From Saxidomus purpurata (lineage: Eukaryota; Mollusca; Bivalvia; Venerida; Veneridae), in the NCBI GenBank assembly GCA_022818135.1, contig JAFMSR010000007.1:9452311-9516310 (forward strand): 64,000 nucleotides of DNA, written 5' to 3'. Every line of letters begins with the position of its first letter. The stretch's first letter is position 1. Positions 1 to 13,045 of the stretch are shown here, piece after piece. A program made the translations under genes and the position numbers. The notes below the pieces were generated by a model, which did not search any database, was not told where the DNA came from, and was given only the letters and a program-made list of their open reading frames with translations.

Positions 1-3000
1 ATTATTATTTATGAAATCGTCAACTGAATAATTGAATAAAAAGAAAGTGTGTTCGACTTAGATTTTTCAGTACACGCTCTTGAATAATGTCTCTGTAACG
101 TGAAAAAGTGATAACGTTGCTAGGAACGTCAATGTGAAATGATCGTTCATGTCATTAAACTACATGTAACATCATGGTTTAACTTTAAAACTATTTTCAT
201 TTAACAACGCCCTCTAGTGGCAGCGTGCTGGAATCATCCCGTCATGAAGTTTTTCTTATAAAACTTTATTGAATCATATTCAATTTTCTGGCTGTGAATT
301 CTATTAAATTCATTCGAACTCGTATTTTATAGAATAATATCACTTAAACGCTAAAAGGACGGCGTTTGAAAGATGCCGCTCATTGCAAGACAACATTTCC
401 CTTTTTCCTTTTTTTTTTTTTTTTTTATTATCATCAAAGTGAAATGTCAAACCCAATATGTTCAAATCAGCCTAATATACCTACATATTCATCTTTACTT
501 GATTGAGTATATAGAGCTCAGAAAATTGAACAATAAACGACACATCGAAACAGAATGGACTAACCTTTCTAAAAAAATTATAAGGTTTATTTCACAGCGC
601 CGAGTTATAGAAAACCATTCTTCAATTTATAACATTTAAATTGATTCTAATTTTATAAAGATATTCAATTCTACGAGTTGCTAGGTCTCTTCTGCTATTT
701 TTGGAGGAAACAGTTATTTTTGACTCGAACCCATGTCTTTCAGCCTATGCATGCAGCGACTTGCACCACGAAGGATTATACTTCGGCTGACAATTTGAAG
801 ATTTCTGCAAATATAATTTCGATATAAAACAATTAAGACTTTTCAGCTGCTTAACCAACTGTGCTTACCAGCGATCATGTGTCGTAACAGGTTACATGTT
901 AACGAATGTATTGTTGTTTACGAAATATAATAAAACTCAATGCATCCTGATTATAACAGAGCCGGTATATACACCATTAATCGTCTATGTTGTAGTATTT
1001 GGAAGCCGGTTATGGCGGGAAAGACTACAATATTAAAATAATTTAGTATATAACATAATTTCTCTTCGTCAGACAAAGTATCAAATATGTTACATATAAA
1101 ATTATGGATTCTAGAAAACAAATGCTCACGGATTTCACCGTTTACTAGGTAATGTAGTTTAAATGTCAGACTGTAACTTTTCTAAATTAAACAACACTCT
1201 CTTCCTCAATTTCCTTCCCACCAAATACTCTACAGTCATATAGAACGGTATTCAATAACATCTTTAAACATTTGTAACGCTTTAAGGCTCATAGTTTGAT
1301 AATATCTTACTATTCCTGCTTAACATATATTATAATGCTTGATACAGTGTGAAAATGATTTCAATTATTGACTTCAATCTACACAATATAAATCATTGTA
1401 TATCGAAAGCCATTAACATGGGAAAAGTACCATACCACCAAAGCATAAAACACCCATCGCAGACACACACTGTAAGACACAAGTTGTCTCTCTTACTCAC
1501 TGTCCATCGTGTAAAATGCAGTCTCCGTATCTCACTAAAATTCAACTCACAAAAGTATCTTATGCAGTAAATCTATTTCAAAGGAAATGTATAACCATTA
1601 AGCAGATAATATTCAACAGCAATAAATTTGTTATCAAAAGAAAACGACATACGTTAGATGACAATATATTGTCTCACAAAGAAGTTAATAACAGGTATAA
1701 CATAAAAATATATTTATCTCAAAGATGTTAAAGACATATTTACAATATATGTATTACAAAAAAAATCACGACATGCTTTACATTGTAGCTTACAATATAT
1801 GTTTTACAAGTAGTAAACGACATTTATCAAATTGCAATACATTTGTTACAAGTAACCGACAAACTTTTGTAACACAAACATTTGATATTCACTGAATTCA
1901 TATAAAAATTGACGATCCAAACAACTTTGCATGCTTTTCTTTATGAGTGACACAATTATCATTAAACACCTCACAAGAGCAGTACTTCTCACCAACACAT
2001 GGCAAAAACATCAGTATAAGCGCTTTTAAGTCCTTGAAGTGTTCTCGAGGTGTCTTTTCCGAGGACAAAGCAATTTAAGGTTTTTTAGAATGTGCTATTG
2101 ATCACAGTCTTCTCGAGGGCATGATTACGTACGTTTTGAAAGAAAAACAGAATGTCATGAAACGAATGTTCGATAAATACAGAGACATTTCATTACTCAT
2201 GTCATTTCCCTTTGCAACAAAGCAAGTAAGGACTCCTTCATAATAGTCACACGAAGCCTACAATTCTGAAAAGTAATGTTCATTTAAGCTCTAAAAATGC
2301 CGTATGTCTAGAAATGCGTAGGTATAATAACACTGTCTGAATATCTTAACATCACGTTTTGTGTCAGTAAGGATACAACATATAATTTACTTTTGGAAAA
2401 AAGCTACGTAAGTATATGGCTGGCGTATCTTGAACATTCATTATTATTATCACAGTACACGAAACATTTGAGATATTTGTCTTCTGTCTCAGTTCAACTC
2501 AATTTGTGTGCTGGTTCAACTTGTTTTTGTCTGTGAATTGTGAGTTTCAAGTAACTTTGGTAGGACTGAGTTGCAATCTGTTCAAATCATTTCCTCAATC
2601 AAATTATTTGAAATATAAAATGAAAGGTGAATATTCTATTTAACGAAAACGTAGTAAGATTTGGTCATTTTTAAGCTTTTTGATAATCTAAGCCCGCACA
2701 TTAGAACTGGTGAATATCTTAATCCAGCGTTTTATATTCGGTTACAATCAATGACATTGATATATAAACACGTTTCTAGTACATGTGTTTGTCGACAATT
2801 TTATTCATCAACATTAATTCACATATTTTGTTTAATTTTAATTTTTACTACTTTCAATTTTATTTTATTCCTTTCAGCAATCTAAGCTTACTCAGACTAG
2901 ATTTTACAATATGGTATCCTACATGACGCTTAATCAATGTTATGAATTACAGGTGAAAAACAATTATGAGAAAATGAGTAAATTGGGTTCAAAATTAAAG

Positions 3001-3173
3001 TTGGGAAAAGGGGTGCGTCTAATAGTTTCTTCAATTTGCATACTAACTAAATCTTAGATTACTCATAACTCTCCTAATTTTAAGCTAATGTCAAAAATTC
3101 TTTCAAGAGTCTGTTTATGTTAACAAGTTCTTCAATTTCATGTTATTCTATTCTGACTTGCGTTTCCCTTTCA
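1..3173. other. AT-rich stretch, no gene recognised
   Basis: I see no protein family, splice-supported exon chain or repeat array here. The open frames are short and of ordinary AT-rich composition. A poly-T run lies near 409-426. A weak tRNA-like patch is listed separately. Confidence 0.6.
715..775 (-). repeat. Degenerate tRNA-like patch (possible old SINE head)
   Basis: On the minus strand a B-box-like GGGTTCGAGTC lies about 30 bases downstream of TGGTGCAAGTCGCTG, which resembles a decayed A box. No cloverleaf can be drawn. It is probably the head of an old tRNA-derived SINE, but the match is short and could be chance. Confidence 0.25.
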
Positions 3174-3442
3174 AGCTGCTAGCTCTCAGTTTTCGTTGAA
3201 AAAATAACATTTTTTTTTAATAATTGACATTCTTATTCAGTATAAAACTAAATGCTAGAATAAAATATAAGCAAAAATCTAGGTAGGAAATTTGCAGAAA
3301 TCGATTGAAAAGGTCGGTTACACGGCATCGCTACACTATATGCTCATATTGAAATTTCAAAAGCGTTTGCAACGCTTTTGAATTTGGTAGCGTATTTATT
3401 GAAATTTAGAGATATACAGGACAGGAATTTATACTGGAGTCT

Positions 3443-4470
3443 TTTTATATGACTATACATTCTAAAATACGTCATTCATATACAGTTTGAAGAACTTTAT
3501 TTTTATGCCCCCGAAGGGTGGCATATTAAAATCGCACCGTCTGTCCGTCTGACCGTCTGTCCGTCCGTCCGTGCGTCCCCACTTACAAATTCGTGTCCGG
3601 ACTGTAACTTTGTCATGCATTGAAGGATTTTAAAATAACTTGGCACACATGTCTAGCACATCAAGACGACGTGTCGCGTGCAAGACCCACATCCCTAACT
3701 CAAAGGTGAAGGTCACACTTGGAGTATGAAGGTTATGGAATCCTCTATATATGCACACATTCGTGTCCGGACTGTAACTTTGTCATGCATTGAAGGATTT
3801 TCAAATAACTAGACACACATGTCTAGCACATCAAGACGACGTGTCGCGTGCAAGACCCACGTCCCTAGCTCAAAGGTCAAGGTCATACTTAGAGTTTGAA
3901 GGTAATGGATTCCTCTATATATGCATATATGCACACATTCGTGTCCAGACTGTAACTTTTATATGACTATACATTCTAAAATACGTCATTCATATACAGT
4001 TTGAAGAACTTTATTTTTATGCCCCCGAAGGGTGGCATATTAAAATCGCACCGTCTGTCCGTCTGACCGTCTGTCCGTCCGTCCGTGCGTCCCCACTTAC
4101 AAATTCGTGTCCGGACTGTAACTTTGTCATGCATTGAAGGATTTTAAAATAACTTGGCACAAATGTCTAGCAAATCAAGACGACGTGTCGCGTGCAAGAC
4201 CCACGTCCCTAGCTCAAAGGTCAAGGTCACACTTAGAGTTTGAAGGTAATGGATTCCTCTATATATGCATATATGCACACATTCGTGTCCAGACTGTAAC
4301 TTTGTCATGCCTTGAAGGATTTTAAAATAATTTGGCACAAATGTCTAGCACATCAAGACGACGTGTCGCGTTCAAGACCCACATCCCTACCACAAAGGTC
4401 AAGGTCACACTTAGAGTTTATAGGTAATGGAATCCTGTATATATGCATACATTTGTGTCCGGACTATAAC
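3443..4470. repeat. Recent 514-bp tandem duplication
   Basis: The block starting TATATGACTATACATTC at about 3447 recurs at about 3961, an offset of 514 bp. It is followed by at least 200 bases with almost no differences. The junction breaks a minisatellite unit in the middle (GACTGTAACTTT then TATATGAC), so this is a secondary duplication inside the TIR element. Confidence 0.8.
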
Positions 4471-4690
4471 TTTATTATGCTTTGAAGGATTTTAAAATAA
4501 CTTGGCACAAATGTCTAGCACATCAAGCGGATGTGTCGCGTGCAATACCCAAGTCCCTACCTCAAAGGTCAAGGTCACACTTAGTGTTTAAAGTAATGGA
4601 ATACTGTATGCATGATTACTCTGTCATGCATGGAAGGATTTTAAAATTACATAGCACATTTATTGAGCACATGGAGAGGACACAGACTGT
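3585..4690. repeat. Minisatellite, period about 173 bp, around six units
   Basis: The phrase GTGTCC(G/A)GACT(G/A)TAACTTT recurs near 3592, 3765, 3940, 4108, 4285 and 4457. Each unit continues through AAGACGACGTGTCGCG and TCAAGGTCACACTTAGAG. It is a non-coding dispersed array; related diverged units occur at 6.4-7.1 and 61.3-61.7 kb. Confidence 0.85.
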
Positions 4691-5194
4691 GAGGCACCTC
4701 TTTCGGGGGCATTCGTCACTTGTGAGGGACAGCTCTTGTTTTAACAAAATCTGAGAGCGAGCAGCTCTAAGCTACATATTCCAGTCATTTTAGGTACAAT
4801 CAGCGTTTTCAAATATGTTGCAGTATCATAAACATTCAATAATCCATGTAAAGTTGTTCTTGTAAAATAACAAGTTGGATAGCGATTAATTAATAAATTG
4901 TTCTATGTTGATTATTTGTGCTAAAATAAGGCATTTTTTATATACATGTATGTTGTTCTTTAAAATTGTATATAGTTATTATCATTTTACGTTCTTCTTT
5001 TTTTGCTTAAATTGTTTATAGTCCCGGTCGGCCGTAGAATCTCTTTCCTGGTGAACTTGCCAAGATCCAAGTATGACTGCATACTGGAAACGAAGGGAGT
5101 TTTGTTTTACCTAACTGCAATACCCAGTTAGTTTTGTCAAAATATTATGAGTAGTTAGACAAATTGTGTAAAATTCCAGTAGCTAAAAGATAAG

Positions 5195-5480
5195 TGTGCG
5201 AACTTGCAGACCAGCCACGCGTTGCGTGCGTACATTTGTGCTTGAACCACTTTGTCTCGTAACTTTAGTTTCTTTATTTAATGTTATAACGCAGGAGAGG
5301 ACAGAATGCGTTGTAAAAGAATCGGGATGAACCAGTACTACACCTGCATAAGAATCCGCCAAATTTCTCACATATAGAAAAATGGCCATTAGGAAGATTC
5401 GAACCCATTATCCTTAGTCTGTAAGCAGTTAAAAAGGTTTCAAGTCAGCGACTCCAACCACTTGACCACTGAGGTGGGCC
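5195..5480 (-). mobile_element. tRNA-derived SINE (minus strand)
   Basis: Read on the minus strand, a tRNA-like head begins near 5478 with the A-box-like TGGTCAAGTGG and has a B box GGGTTCGAATC near 5395-5405. A longer than usual stretch separates them. The body continues to about 5195. It is a pol III promoter head fused to an unrelated body, as expected for a SINE and not for a functional tRNA. Confidence 0.55.
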
Positions 5481-6434
5481 TATTTAGTATTTGTGGAATT
5501 GTAGATAAAATCGAAACAGAGATAGCACCATTTATGAAAATCTACCGTTTGATGTACCGAAATAAATCATGATTGATGATGAAACCTTGTTCTTGCATAG
5601 ACGGGTGTGGTTTTATATAAAATGAATTATTTTCGTTGTAAAACAACTGTTAGAACAGTATACCATATAAGATTTACCAAGGGCTTTATTATGAAAGCAT
5701 ATAGCAAGAACTGTGTAAATGCATTTAAAGGCGTCGTCTGCAGTTGGTGTTAAACATTTGAAGGGACGCATTTGTTATATATTATAAATTGCTTCCAAAG
5801 TTTTCCTTTTAGCTATTGAATACTGTTAGGCCTGTAATTATTTGAAACTTTGGTAAACGGCATAAGGAGCGGGTAACTGGTGATTACTACTTTAACTTGA
5901 TTTTTGTGCGATCTAGCTAACATAGTTTTCCGAGTCATAGAAATATCCAGAAAGCTGACCAATAGCTTTAATAAGGAGATAATACATTTGTGAAAATCAT
6001 TTGACAAGCTGCCAAGTGAATAATCAAAATCACCCAATTAACTGTATTACATCGGCACAATCTCTAGAAAATTGCCAGAAAGAAGACAACTTTTTTTCGC
6101 TAGAATTAACAGGATATGTGTTGTTCGTACACTTGCGAAACATAATGGCACAGTTTGCCATAATATTGCTTTATATGTCTACTTTAGTGATTGTCGTTTC
6201 AAGAATCAGACGGTATGAGACATGTAATCAAAAGCACGTAGCCACTTTACTTCTCTGCAGCTTTTTGGAATATTTGTCAATATTTGGTGTGATCATGAGC
6301 CAGGTAATAATAAACTTTAAACATAATTAAAGCACGGGTTTCTCGTGGCTTTCTTTTCAGTTGTCTTAATATGTACACAGATCGACCATTTTTTTTTAAA
6401 TACATATACACCATTTGAAGATTACTATTTCTAT
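5481..6434. other. No recognisable feature
   Basis: A 109-codon frame at 6001-6330 has a hydrophobic middle, but there is no family match I recognise, no start context and no codon signature. I do not call it a gene. Confidence 0.5.
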
Positions 6435-7065
6435 GGGCATATTAAAATCGCACCGTCCGTCATGCATCGAAGGATTTTAAAATAACTTGACACAAATGTT
6501 CAGCACATTAAGATGACGTGTCGTGTGCAAGATCCACGTCCCTAACTAATAGGTCAAGGCCACACTTAGAGCTTTAAGATAATGAAATATTGTATATAAG
6601 CATTGATGGATTTTAAAAGAACTTGGCACAAATGTTCAGCATATCAAGACGGCGTGTCGCGTACAACACCCATGACCCTACCTCAAAGGTCAAGGTCACA
6701 TTTAAATTTTAAAGGTAATGGAATTCTATATACACGAACTGTAATGCATTGATGGATTTTAAAATAACTTGGCACAATTGTTGAACACATTGAAATGATA
6801 TGTCACCTGCATGTCCCGCGTCCTTACCTTGAAGGTCAAGGTCACACCAGAAGGTCAGGCGGTTTAGAATTATCAGCCTCACTGTATACTAGTATATACG
6901 CATGTTCATGTCCGAGTTTTAACTCTGTTATACATTTAAAGATTTTGAAATGAATTGGAACAAATGTTCAGCACATTGAAATAAAGTGTTATGCGCAAGT
7001 ACCGGTTCAACACCTTAACGGAAAGGTTTGGGGGTATTCGTCTCTTATGAGGGACACCTCTTATT
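6435..7065. repeat. Diverged relative of the 3.5-kb minisatellite element
   Basis: It starts with GGGCATATTAAAATCGCACC and contains about four diverged units with TCAAGGTCACA and GATTTTAAAA phrases. It ends in GGGGGTATTCGTCTCTTATG, matching the segment just before the right TIR of the 3.2-4.8 kb element. The TIRs themselves are missing, so this is an internal or truncated copy. Confidence 0.7.
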
Positions 7066-7489
7066 AATTATCTATTAAGCACTAAAATAAGTAAGTGTTC
7101 CAATGAGTTTTCAAGTAGTCATCATGCCGAAATGAAAATGAATGTCGTGAACCGAATCACTGACATAGATATTCATTACTAAAATAGTATGTATTAAAAC
7201 GTCCCAGTAACCCTATGATGAAACAGTCCGCAAACACAAAACGAATAGTACGGGTTACATAATGTAGTGGATACCAAAAATAGGGCACGTTTTTGGTTTT
7301 ATAACAGGTGAATTTTGGACAATAGAACTTGCATGGCTTGTATTATACACTTAATACGTTACTGTAGATGATGTAGTAGCAGACAATAACATTTATTATG
7401 CTTTTTGCCTTTTTTCTTTTCAATCTATAAACCGGAGAATGTCTATTATCAGCGTGAAACGCTCACCTATAAATATTTCTTCAGTTAGA

Positions 7490-7965
7490 AATTAACATTT
7501 ATGACATGCATTTGGTTTTCATACCTTATTCGCGAGTCCATTTTAAGTTATATTTCAAATATTATATGAACTATAACATTAATAAAAACGTTAATACCAG
7601 CACATATTGTTTGCTTGACATTTACAGCTCACTTCAGGTAAGGAATATTTCATGGCAGATTCAGATTGTCACAATAAAGTTTGCAACGTCGTAAATAATC
7701 ATTCATTTGTTAACTGATGTTTAAAGGAAAATGTTATATGTCTACTAGAAACTCATCTGAGGAAAATAAATCTTCGTCATGTTATACATTTTGTACTTAT
7801 ATAAGATTGATAATTATTTTAAGTCCCTGAATGAAATGCTAAACCTGTGTATGTCTGCAGTATTTTTTGTAAACAGAACGTTTTACATGTTACGTAAAAT
7901 ATATGATGACAAAAGGTAATGGAATTGTAAATAAGATCACCTTATTTATCTCAGCAGTCGCATCG
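7490..7965. other. Fragments of a third copy of the segmental duplication
   Basis: Two pieces match copies 1 and 2. 7490-7680 (TTGTTTGCTTGACATTTACAG) matches 13150-13320 and 34310-34450. 7725-7960 (ATATATGATGACAAAAGGTA) matches 17040-17300 and 52370-52575. Order and orientation are conserved, which suggests that an upstream copy once existed. The rest of it, up to 12 kb, is not recognisable by eye. Confidence 0.6.
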
Positions 7966-8231
7966 TGTCTAATGAATCTTGAAATTTTGTTGAAAGCATA
8001 GACGCTAGATAATATGTTATGTTGGTAGAAGAATTGAGCCCTGCAAATAGGAGCTTTTTTCCAGCCGTAGACAGGTGTTGTTTTCAGTTTGACTTAATGT
8101 ATCTTGTTTTCTCCACCATTTACTACTTTATCTATTGCTTGATTCCATACTAGACTTACTGTTTCTATTTGGTTTGAATGTCATGTAACAGCTGATAGGA
8201 ACTCTACACTGTGATTGCTATGCTACAATGT

Positions 8232-8432
8232 TTTAGTTAAGTTTATACTAATTTATTTTAGCTCGATTGTGAAGAAAGCTTGTAGCTTATCGAGTCACTC
8301 TCGAGTTCACTTCCTGGATTAACCAGTACTGGTTTCATATGGGGAAGTACGGTGGTGACCCAAGTGGGGCTCGAACCCGCAACCTCCTGGATGAGCGGCT
8401 GACACCTTAACCTCTACACCACCGCTCCCCTC
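8232..8432 (-). mobile_element. tRNA-derived SINE with shared 3' tail (minus strand)
   Basis: The head lies at 8362-8432 on the minus strand: A box TGGTGTAGAGGTTAAG, B box GGGTTCGAGCCCC. The body runs to a 3' tail ending AAATTAGTATAAAC near 8241. The last ~45 bases, through TTCACAATCGAGCTAAAAT, are nearly identical to the tail of the plus-strand SINE at 36.2 kb, although the heads differ. This is the usual picture of SINEs that borrow one LINE 3' end for mobilisation (inference). Confidence 0.75.
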
Positions 8433-8567
8433 GTGAAATTCAGATCTCGATTGTTCAGGGAAATGCCATTCATTCTCTTCTGGAGTACATAATAAAACAA
8501 TTTTTGCAAGGCAATATACTATGTAAGCTGTTTACATTCACACTGAGACAGCGAGATCCTTATATTA

Positions 8568-9909
8568 GACCTGACCAGCGCACTCGCACTCGCACTCGCA
8601 CACGTAAATGTAAACGTACAACGTACAATTGCGTAATATCGGGGGTGATCTCAAACGATTCTAGTATCGTATGAAATCTTTGTTACGTTTATAATTAAAA
8701 AATCTTCATCATTATATCAGACAATTCACCATTATCCTAACACTCATCATTACTAGCGTTTACTGTAGAACTTATACAAAATTTATTGAACATATACACC
8801 ATCATTATAATCATCATGAAGATATTCATCCTTGCAATTAAATTAATCAATAATTAGTTTAATCAAAATCATTATTTTAATGATAGTCATTGTCTCATCA
8901 ATATCAGTGGTGCCATCATAAAAATAATACCAGTAAGGCCGCAAAACCAGGTTTTCAATCATTCCGGGAGAAAATAATCTAGAATTAGAAAGTGACCTTG
9001 ACCAAAAAACAACAGTATTATGACCAAAACAGAAAAATGAGAATAAAAAATATACTGACCCCCACCCCCAAAAAAAATGTTTTTACTATTAAAAAAACAT
9101 ATATATACATGTACAAAATTACAGTACCTTGATCGCCCCCCCTCCTCTTTTATCTTTTTTTTCAGAAAAAAAACTTTTTTTGTAAGAATGACGTTGACCC
9201 CTGCCCCCCCACCATTTTTTAGAACAATTTTAGAATTTACAAACAATCTATTTAAAGAACACTGACCTTGACCTAGACCCTAGTTACCTCAAATGCAATC
9301 CAAATCTCCACGGAAGCTACCTACACACTGACTTTCATTGTAATTTGTCACTTCTAATCTGAGTTATTGGTCGGGAATTATTTTTCTATTTTAGTAACAG
9401 TGACCCTGACTTTGATTCGAGTGACCCAAACTGCAATGTAAAGCTTCCTCTCTACTCAAGCTACCTACACACCAAGTTTGATTGCAATGTGTCACTCCTA
9501 ACTCGAGTTTTTGAGCGGAAACCATTTTTCTATTCTTAGTAACAGTAATCTTGACCTTTAGCCTAGGGATCCTTAATACAATCGCAAACTACCTGTCCAC
9601 GCAAGCTACATACACACCAAGATCCATTGCAATTGGTCACTCCTAATTCGAGATATTGAACGGAAATCTATGCTATTTTTAGTAACAGTGGCCCTGCAAA
9701 TTGATAATTGTTAAACATGCAATAGCACGGTCCGGAGACACCCACGTGATAAATAACAATTAATTGTCTACATTTGCATTGGTACGATTGTCCATCGTAA
9801 ACAACTCAATTTGACATAACATTGCAGTGTTGTTCTAACTTGAGATGGTCCCTCAATATATTGTTCAAGTACAGAGTACGTTTACATATACAGTTACACT
9901 GGTCAGGTC
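8568..9909. mobile_element. 1.34-kb TIR element flanked by TATTA duplication
   Basis: The left end GACCTGACCAG at 8568 and the exact inverted CTGGTCAGGTC ending at 9909 form 11-bp perfect TIRs. Looser similarity extends inward to GTAAACGTAC on both sides. TATTA flanks the element directly on both sides (8563-8567 and 9910-9914). No transposase is visible; the inside holds purine/pyrimidine-skewed runs and a tandem repeat. The superfamily is not assigned. Confidence 0.7.
9262..9705. repeat. Tandem repeat of about 140 bp, three to four diverged units
   Basis: Units share the phrases ACAGTGACCCTGAC, GCTACCTACACACCAAG and TCACTCCTAACTCGAG. The array lies inside the 8568-9909 TIR element and is non-coding. 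Confidence 0.7.
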
Positions 9910-9914
9910 TATTA

Positions 9915-12015
9915 AATCTACCTGTCCAATCTACATTGTGATTCTTTTAACGTGAAGTTGTATGTTAAGATACATGCATAGCCGATCTTAGCAGCCGACA
10001 CTATTATGTAATACTAGTTTACTCACATCGGTTAGTTGTATAGGTGTTCAATCCAGTTACGCCAGATATAGTCTTTGAAATTAACTGTTTTTCTTAGCCT
10101 AACATGTACATTGTAGTGTCTGTTAAAGTATTTCAATGTGGAATATCACTCTCTAAAGTTTTTGCTTACATTTTCGATCAGTTTAAAGTTGTTAAGTTAG
10201 CTATATACTCTCACAGGACCTGGAACAAAATAAGGTTCAACTTGTCAAAATATAATGAAGATAAATGTGCAACGTTGATAGGTAACTGCTCTCTATTGGA
10301 TGCAGTATGTCTGGTATGCATGGGACAGTAGCACATTTATCTACAAAGTGCCTATTTTTCTGAAAATTAGAGGGCAAGTCAATGTCTTAGTGAATACTGT
10401 GTGAGAGAAAAACATACAATAAATTGGAGAAAGCAATGCACTTGAAAAGAACTATGTACTTTACATGACTGAAGAACAAATTGTCTACTACGGCCGTGTA
10501 TCTTTTTTGATACGAAATAGAAATACAGAGTTTCACCACATCAATGCCGAATGTATACAAATAATAATTATGTTAGTTTTAAAACAAGAGTCGAGTACAT
10601 GTTACATACTTTTCACGGGAGAGACCAAGAAGCAGCCTATAACATTAAGCCAAGAATGAAAAAAGATAAAACCGTACAAGTCATGTACTGGTTTGGAAAA
10701 ATGAATACCTTGTCGAAAGTTGATGTAAACTCTTTACAACCCACAACCCTGTATGGCAGAATTGAAGTCAGATACATGTTTTTTTGGAACACAACCTTTT
10801 TGCATGATTAAGATAGTAAGTTAGAGTAGAGTTTAGTCATTGCTGTATCGTAGTTAAACCTTTTGAAGGATTCGACAGATGTGTGCTTAAATAATAATTA
10901 TAATATTGAATTTAAAAAAACGGCTTCAAGTAAAGGTTAGCACACGTTACAAATTGACCAATCACAGTTGTCGAGGCAAACCAAACAAAACCATCTGAAA
11001 TTAGATGCAGTTATTTTTTGTTATGTTCATCAAAAGAGAATGAATGACATTTCCCTGAACAATCGGGATCTGAATTTCACGAGGGGCGTCGGACATTTCT
11101 TGAATGGACCGTTTCAGTGTCTTAGGACACATTATAAGGCCTACCTAAGCCTCTTATAAAGGGAATATTTTCTTTTCATTGCTCGTTCAAACTGCGCACA
11201 AACAGTAACACTAAACATCCATGTGTTCTTTTGTGTAAACTAGTACGTAATATTTCAATATGGTCATTGGATAATCCTGCGAATTAATTTTAATATAACT
11301 GTAAACACTGGAACCAACCATACTATTGTGTTAAAGCTGATATGCGTTATGATAGCAATCTTGTAAATATTACAACAATTTATACACGCTCTCTTGCATG
11401 GTTCTCTTTTTTATGAAGCCGAAACCTAAACTAACCAACGAAACGTTCCGGCAATAATAAAGTATGTGTGTAGTAAGTGTTAAAAAATCAAAACAATCTT
11501 ATAACATGAAATTGGCATGTATATTAACATTTTGTATATAATACATATTTCTAAATATAATTATGCCTGTCAATCATCGATATGTATAACATCACACATG
11601 AAAGTATTATGTTTGAATTAGTTTAAGCTATTAGGTCAGGTTCCAGACCGAAGTTATCTACCGACCTAGCATCTCTCCGGTGATGCTCTGAAAGTACACT
11701 TTTTACGTATAAATGGGAAAGTTTAGTAAGGAGATGCAACCCTCCCTTTTTGGTCAAAAGTGCGTTGTTTTCGTGTGCCAAATGAGGGGAGAAGCTGCTG
11801 CAAATTCTAACTGGATAGCTGTTTCCTGTATCTGTTTGAGTTAATATACAAATCGATTGGTCAGTGCAAGACAACATATATAACACTAGAGAAAATGCAC
11901 AAATAAATAACTATAGAAATGCTAGCATGAAACGGCATCCTACTTATGCATAATGCCTACGACTCTACATACTTCTACATACAGACTGACTTTTACTGAC
12001 TCTGAATGTGCCAAC
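9915..12015. other. No recognisable gene
   Basis: Several open frames of 60-90 codons occur on both strands, but none shows a known motif, an adjacent exon or a paralogue elsewhere in the window. Nothing repetitive is obvious by eye. Confidence 0.5.
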
Positions 12016-12530
12016 AATTGGTATAAAACAAAACAACACCATTTCAAGCTTTCTAATATTTAACTTAATATTCATTGGAATATGGACTTGTGACATGATA
12101 TGCAAAATATGAACGACGACAAAACTGCACGCTTTGTAGCAGAAAAAACATAAGGTAATCTTTAGACGATACTTTCGTTTTTTTAACAGCAAGTTGAAAT
12201 TTGAATACTTTTGATTTTGTTTGATATCGTTTGGCTTTCACAGGTCAAAATAAAAAGACGATGGCTTATTCTTGTTATTAGGCGAAATATCAAGAAGGTT
12301 AATACATACATGCATGTCTTTGCATTCAAACAATCCAAATTTAGTGCCATATTCTTCGGAGTGCCAGCACATTTTGATACTTACTCGACAGACCCACGTG
12401 TGTCTTTGTAAACACTGTAAATAACGTATCATGTAACCACCAGTTTCACCGGATGTATTGTAGACCGAGCTTTTACACGAAAGTAAGATTTAAATTTGTA
12501 GATGCTTGTTCACTAAAAGGTTTCAAGTCC

Positions 12531-13045
12531 GACGCGCAACCCATACACCACGGCGCCTCCAATTTAGTATCGAGATAACAAAACGAGAACAACCTGCAAT
12601 CTACCCATAAACCACGGCGCCTCCAATTTAGTATCGAGATAACAAAAAAAGAGCAACCTGCACTCTACCCATACACCACGGGCGCCTTCAATTTAGTTTC
12701 GAGATAACAAAACGAGAAAAACTTGCACTCTATCCATACCCTACGGCGCCTCCAATTAAGTTCGAGTTAACAAAACGAGAACAACCTGCACTCTACCCAT
12801 ACACCACGGCGCCTCCAATTTAGTATCGAGATAACAAAACGAGAACAACCTGCACTCTACCCATACACCACGGCGCCTCCAATTTAGTTTCGAGAAAACA
12901 AAACGAGAACAACCTGCACTCTACCCATACACCACGGCGCCTCCAATTTAGTTTCGAGATAACAAAACGAGAACAACCTGCACTCTACCCATACACCACG
13001 GCGCCTCCAATTTAGTTTCGAGTTAACAAAACGAGAACTACCTGC
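12531..13045. repeat. 64-bp minisatellite, about eight units
   Basis: The unit runs ACACCACGGCGCCTCC, then CGAGATAACAAAACGAGAAC, then CTGCACTCTACCCAT. Unit-to-unit differences are few. In copy 2 the same place (34110-34180) holds a single unit, CACCATGGCGC followed by CGAGATAACAAAACGGGAAC, which is the junction of a minus-strand tRNA-like head with its flank. The array is therefore a local expansion of that junction. Confidence 0.9.

Larger units (their letters stand above)
3174..4766. mobile_element. Non-autonomous TIR element carrying a minisatellite
   Basis: The left end reads AGCTGCTAGCTCTCAG. The right end is its inverted counterpart, CTGAGAGCGAGCAGCT, so the unit has terminal inverted repeats of about 16-25 bp. 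Inside are the motif TATGCCCCCGAAGGGTGGCA, CCGT-rich runs and a minisatellite. No transposase frame is visible. A second copy of the left end occurs at 60947 (AGCTGCTCACTCTCAG). I could not identify a target-site duplication, so the superfamily stays open. Confidence 0.6.

Noticed and set aside
6001..6330. 109-codon frame with a hydrophobic segment
   Set aside because: No homology recognised and no paralogue; such length is expected by chance in 64 kb.
8362..8432. Functional tRNA gene on the minus strand
   Set aside because: It is joined to a SINE body and shared tail, and lacks a matching acceptor stem.
10465..10811. Overlapping frames around 10.5-10.8 kb
   Set aside because: No conserved motif, and the two frames contradict each other.
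12531..13045. CRISPR-like array of regular repeats
   Set aside because: The whole 64-bp unit is repeated without unique spacers, and the genome is eukaryotic.
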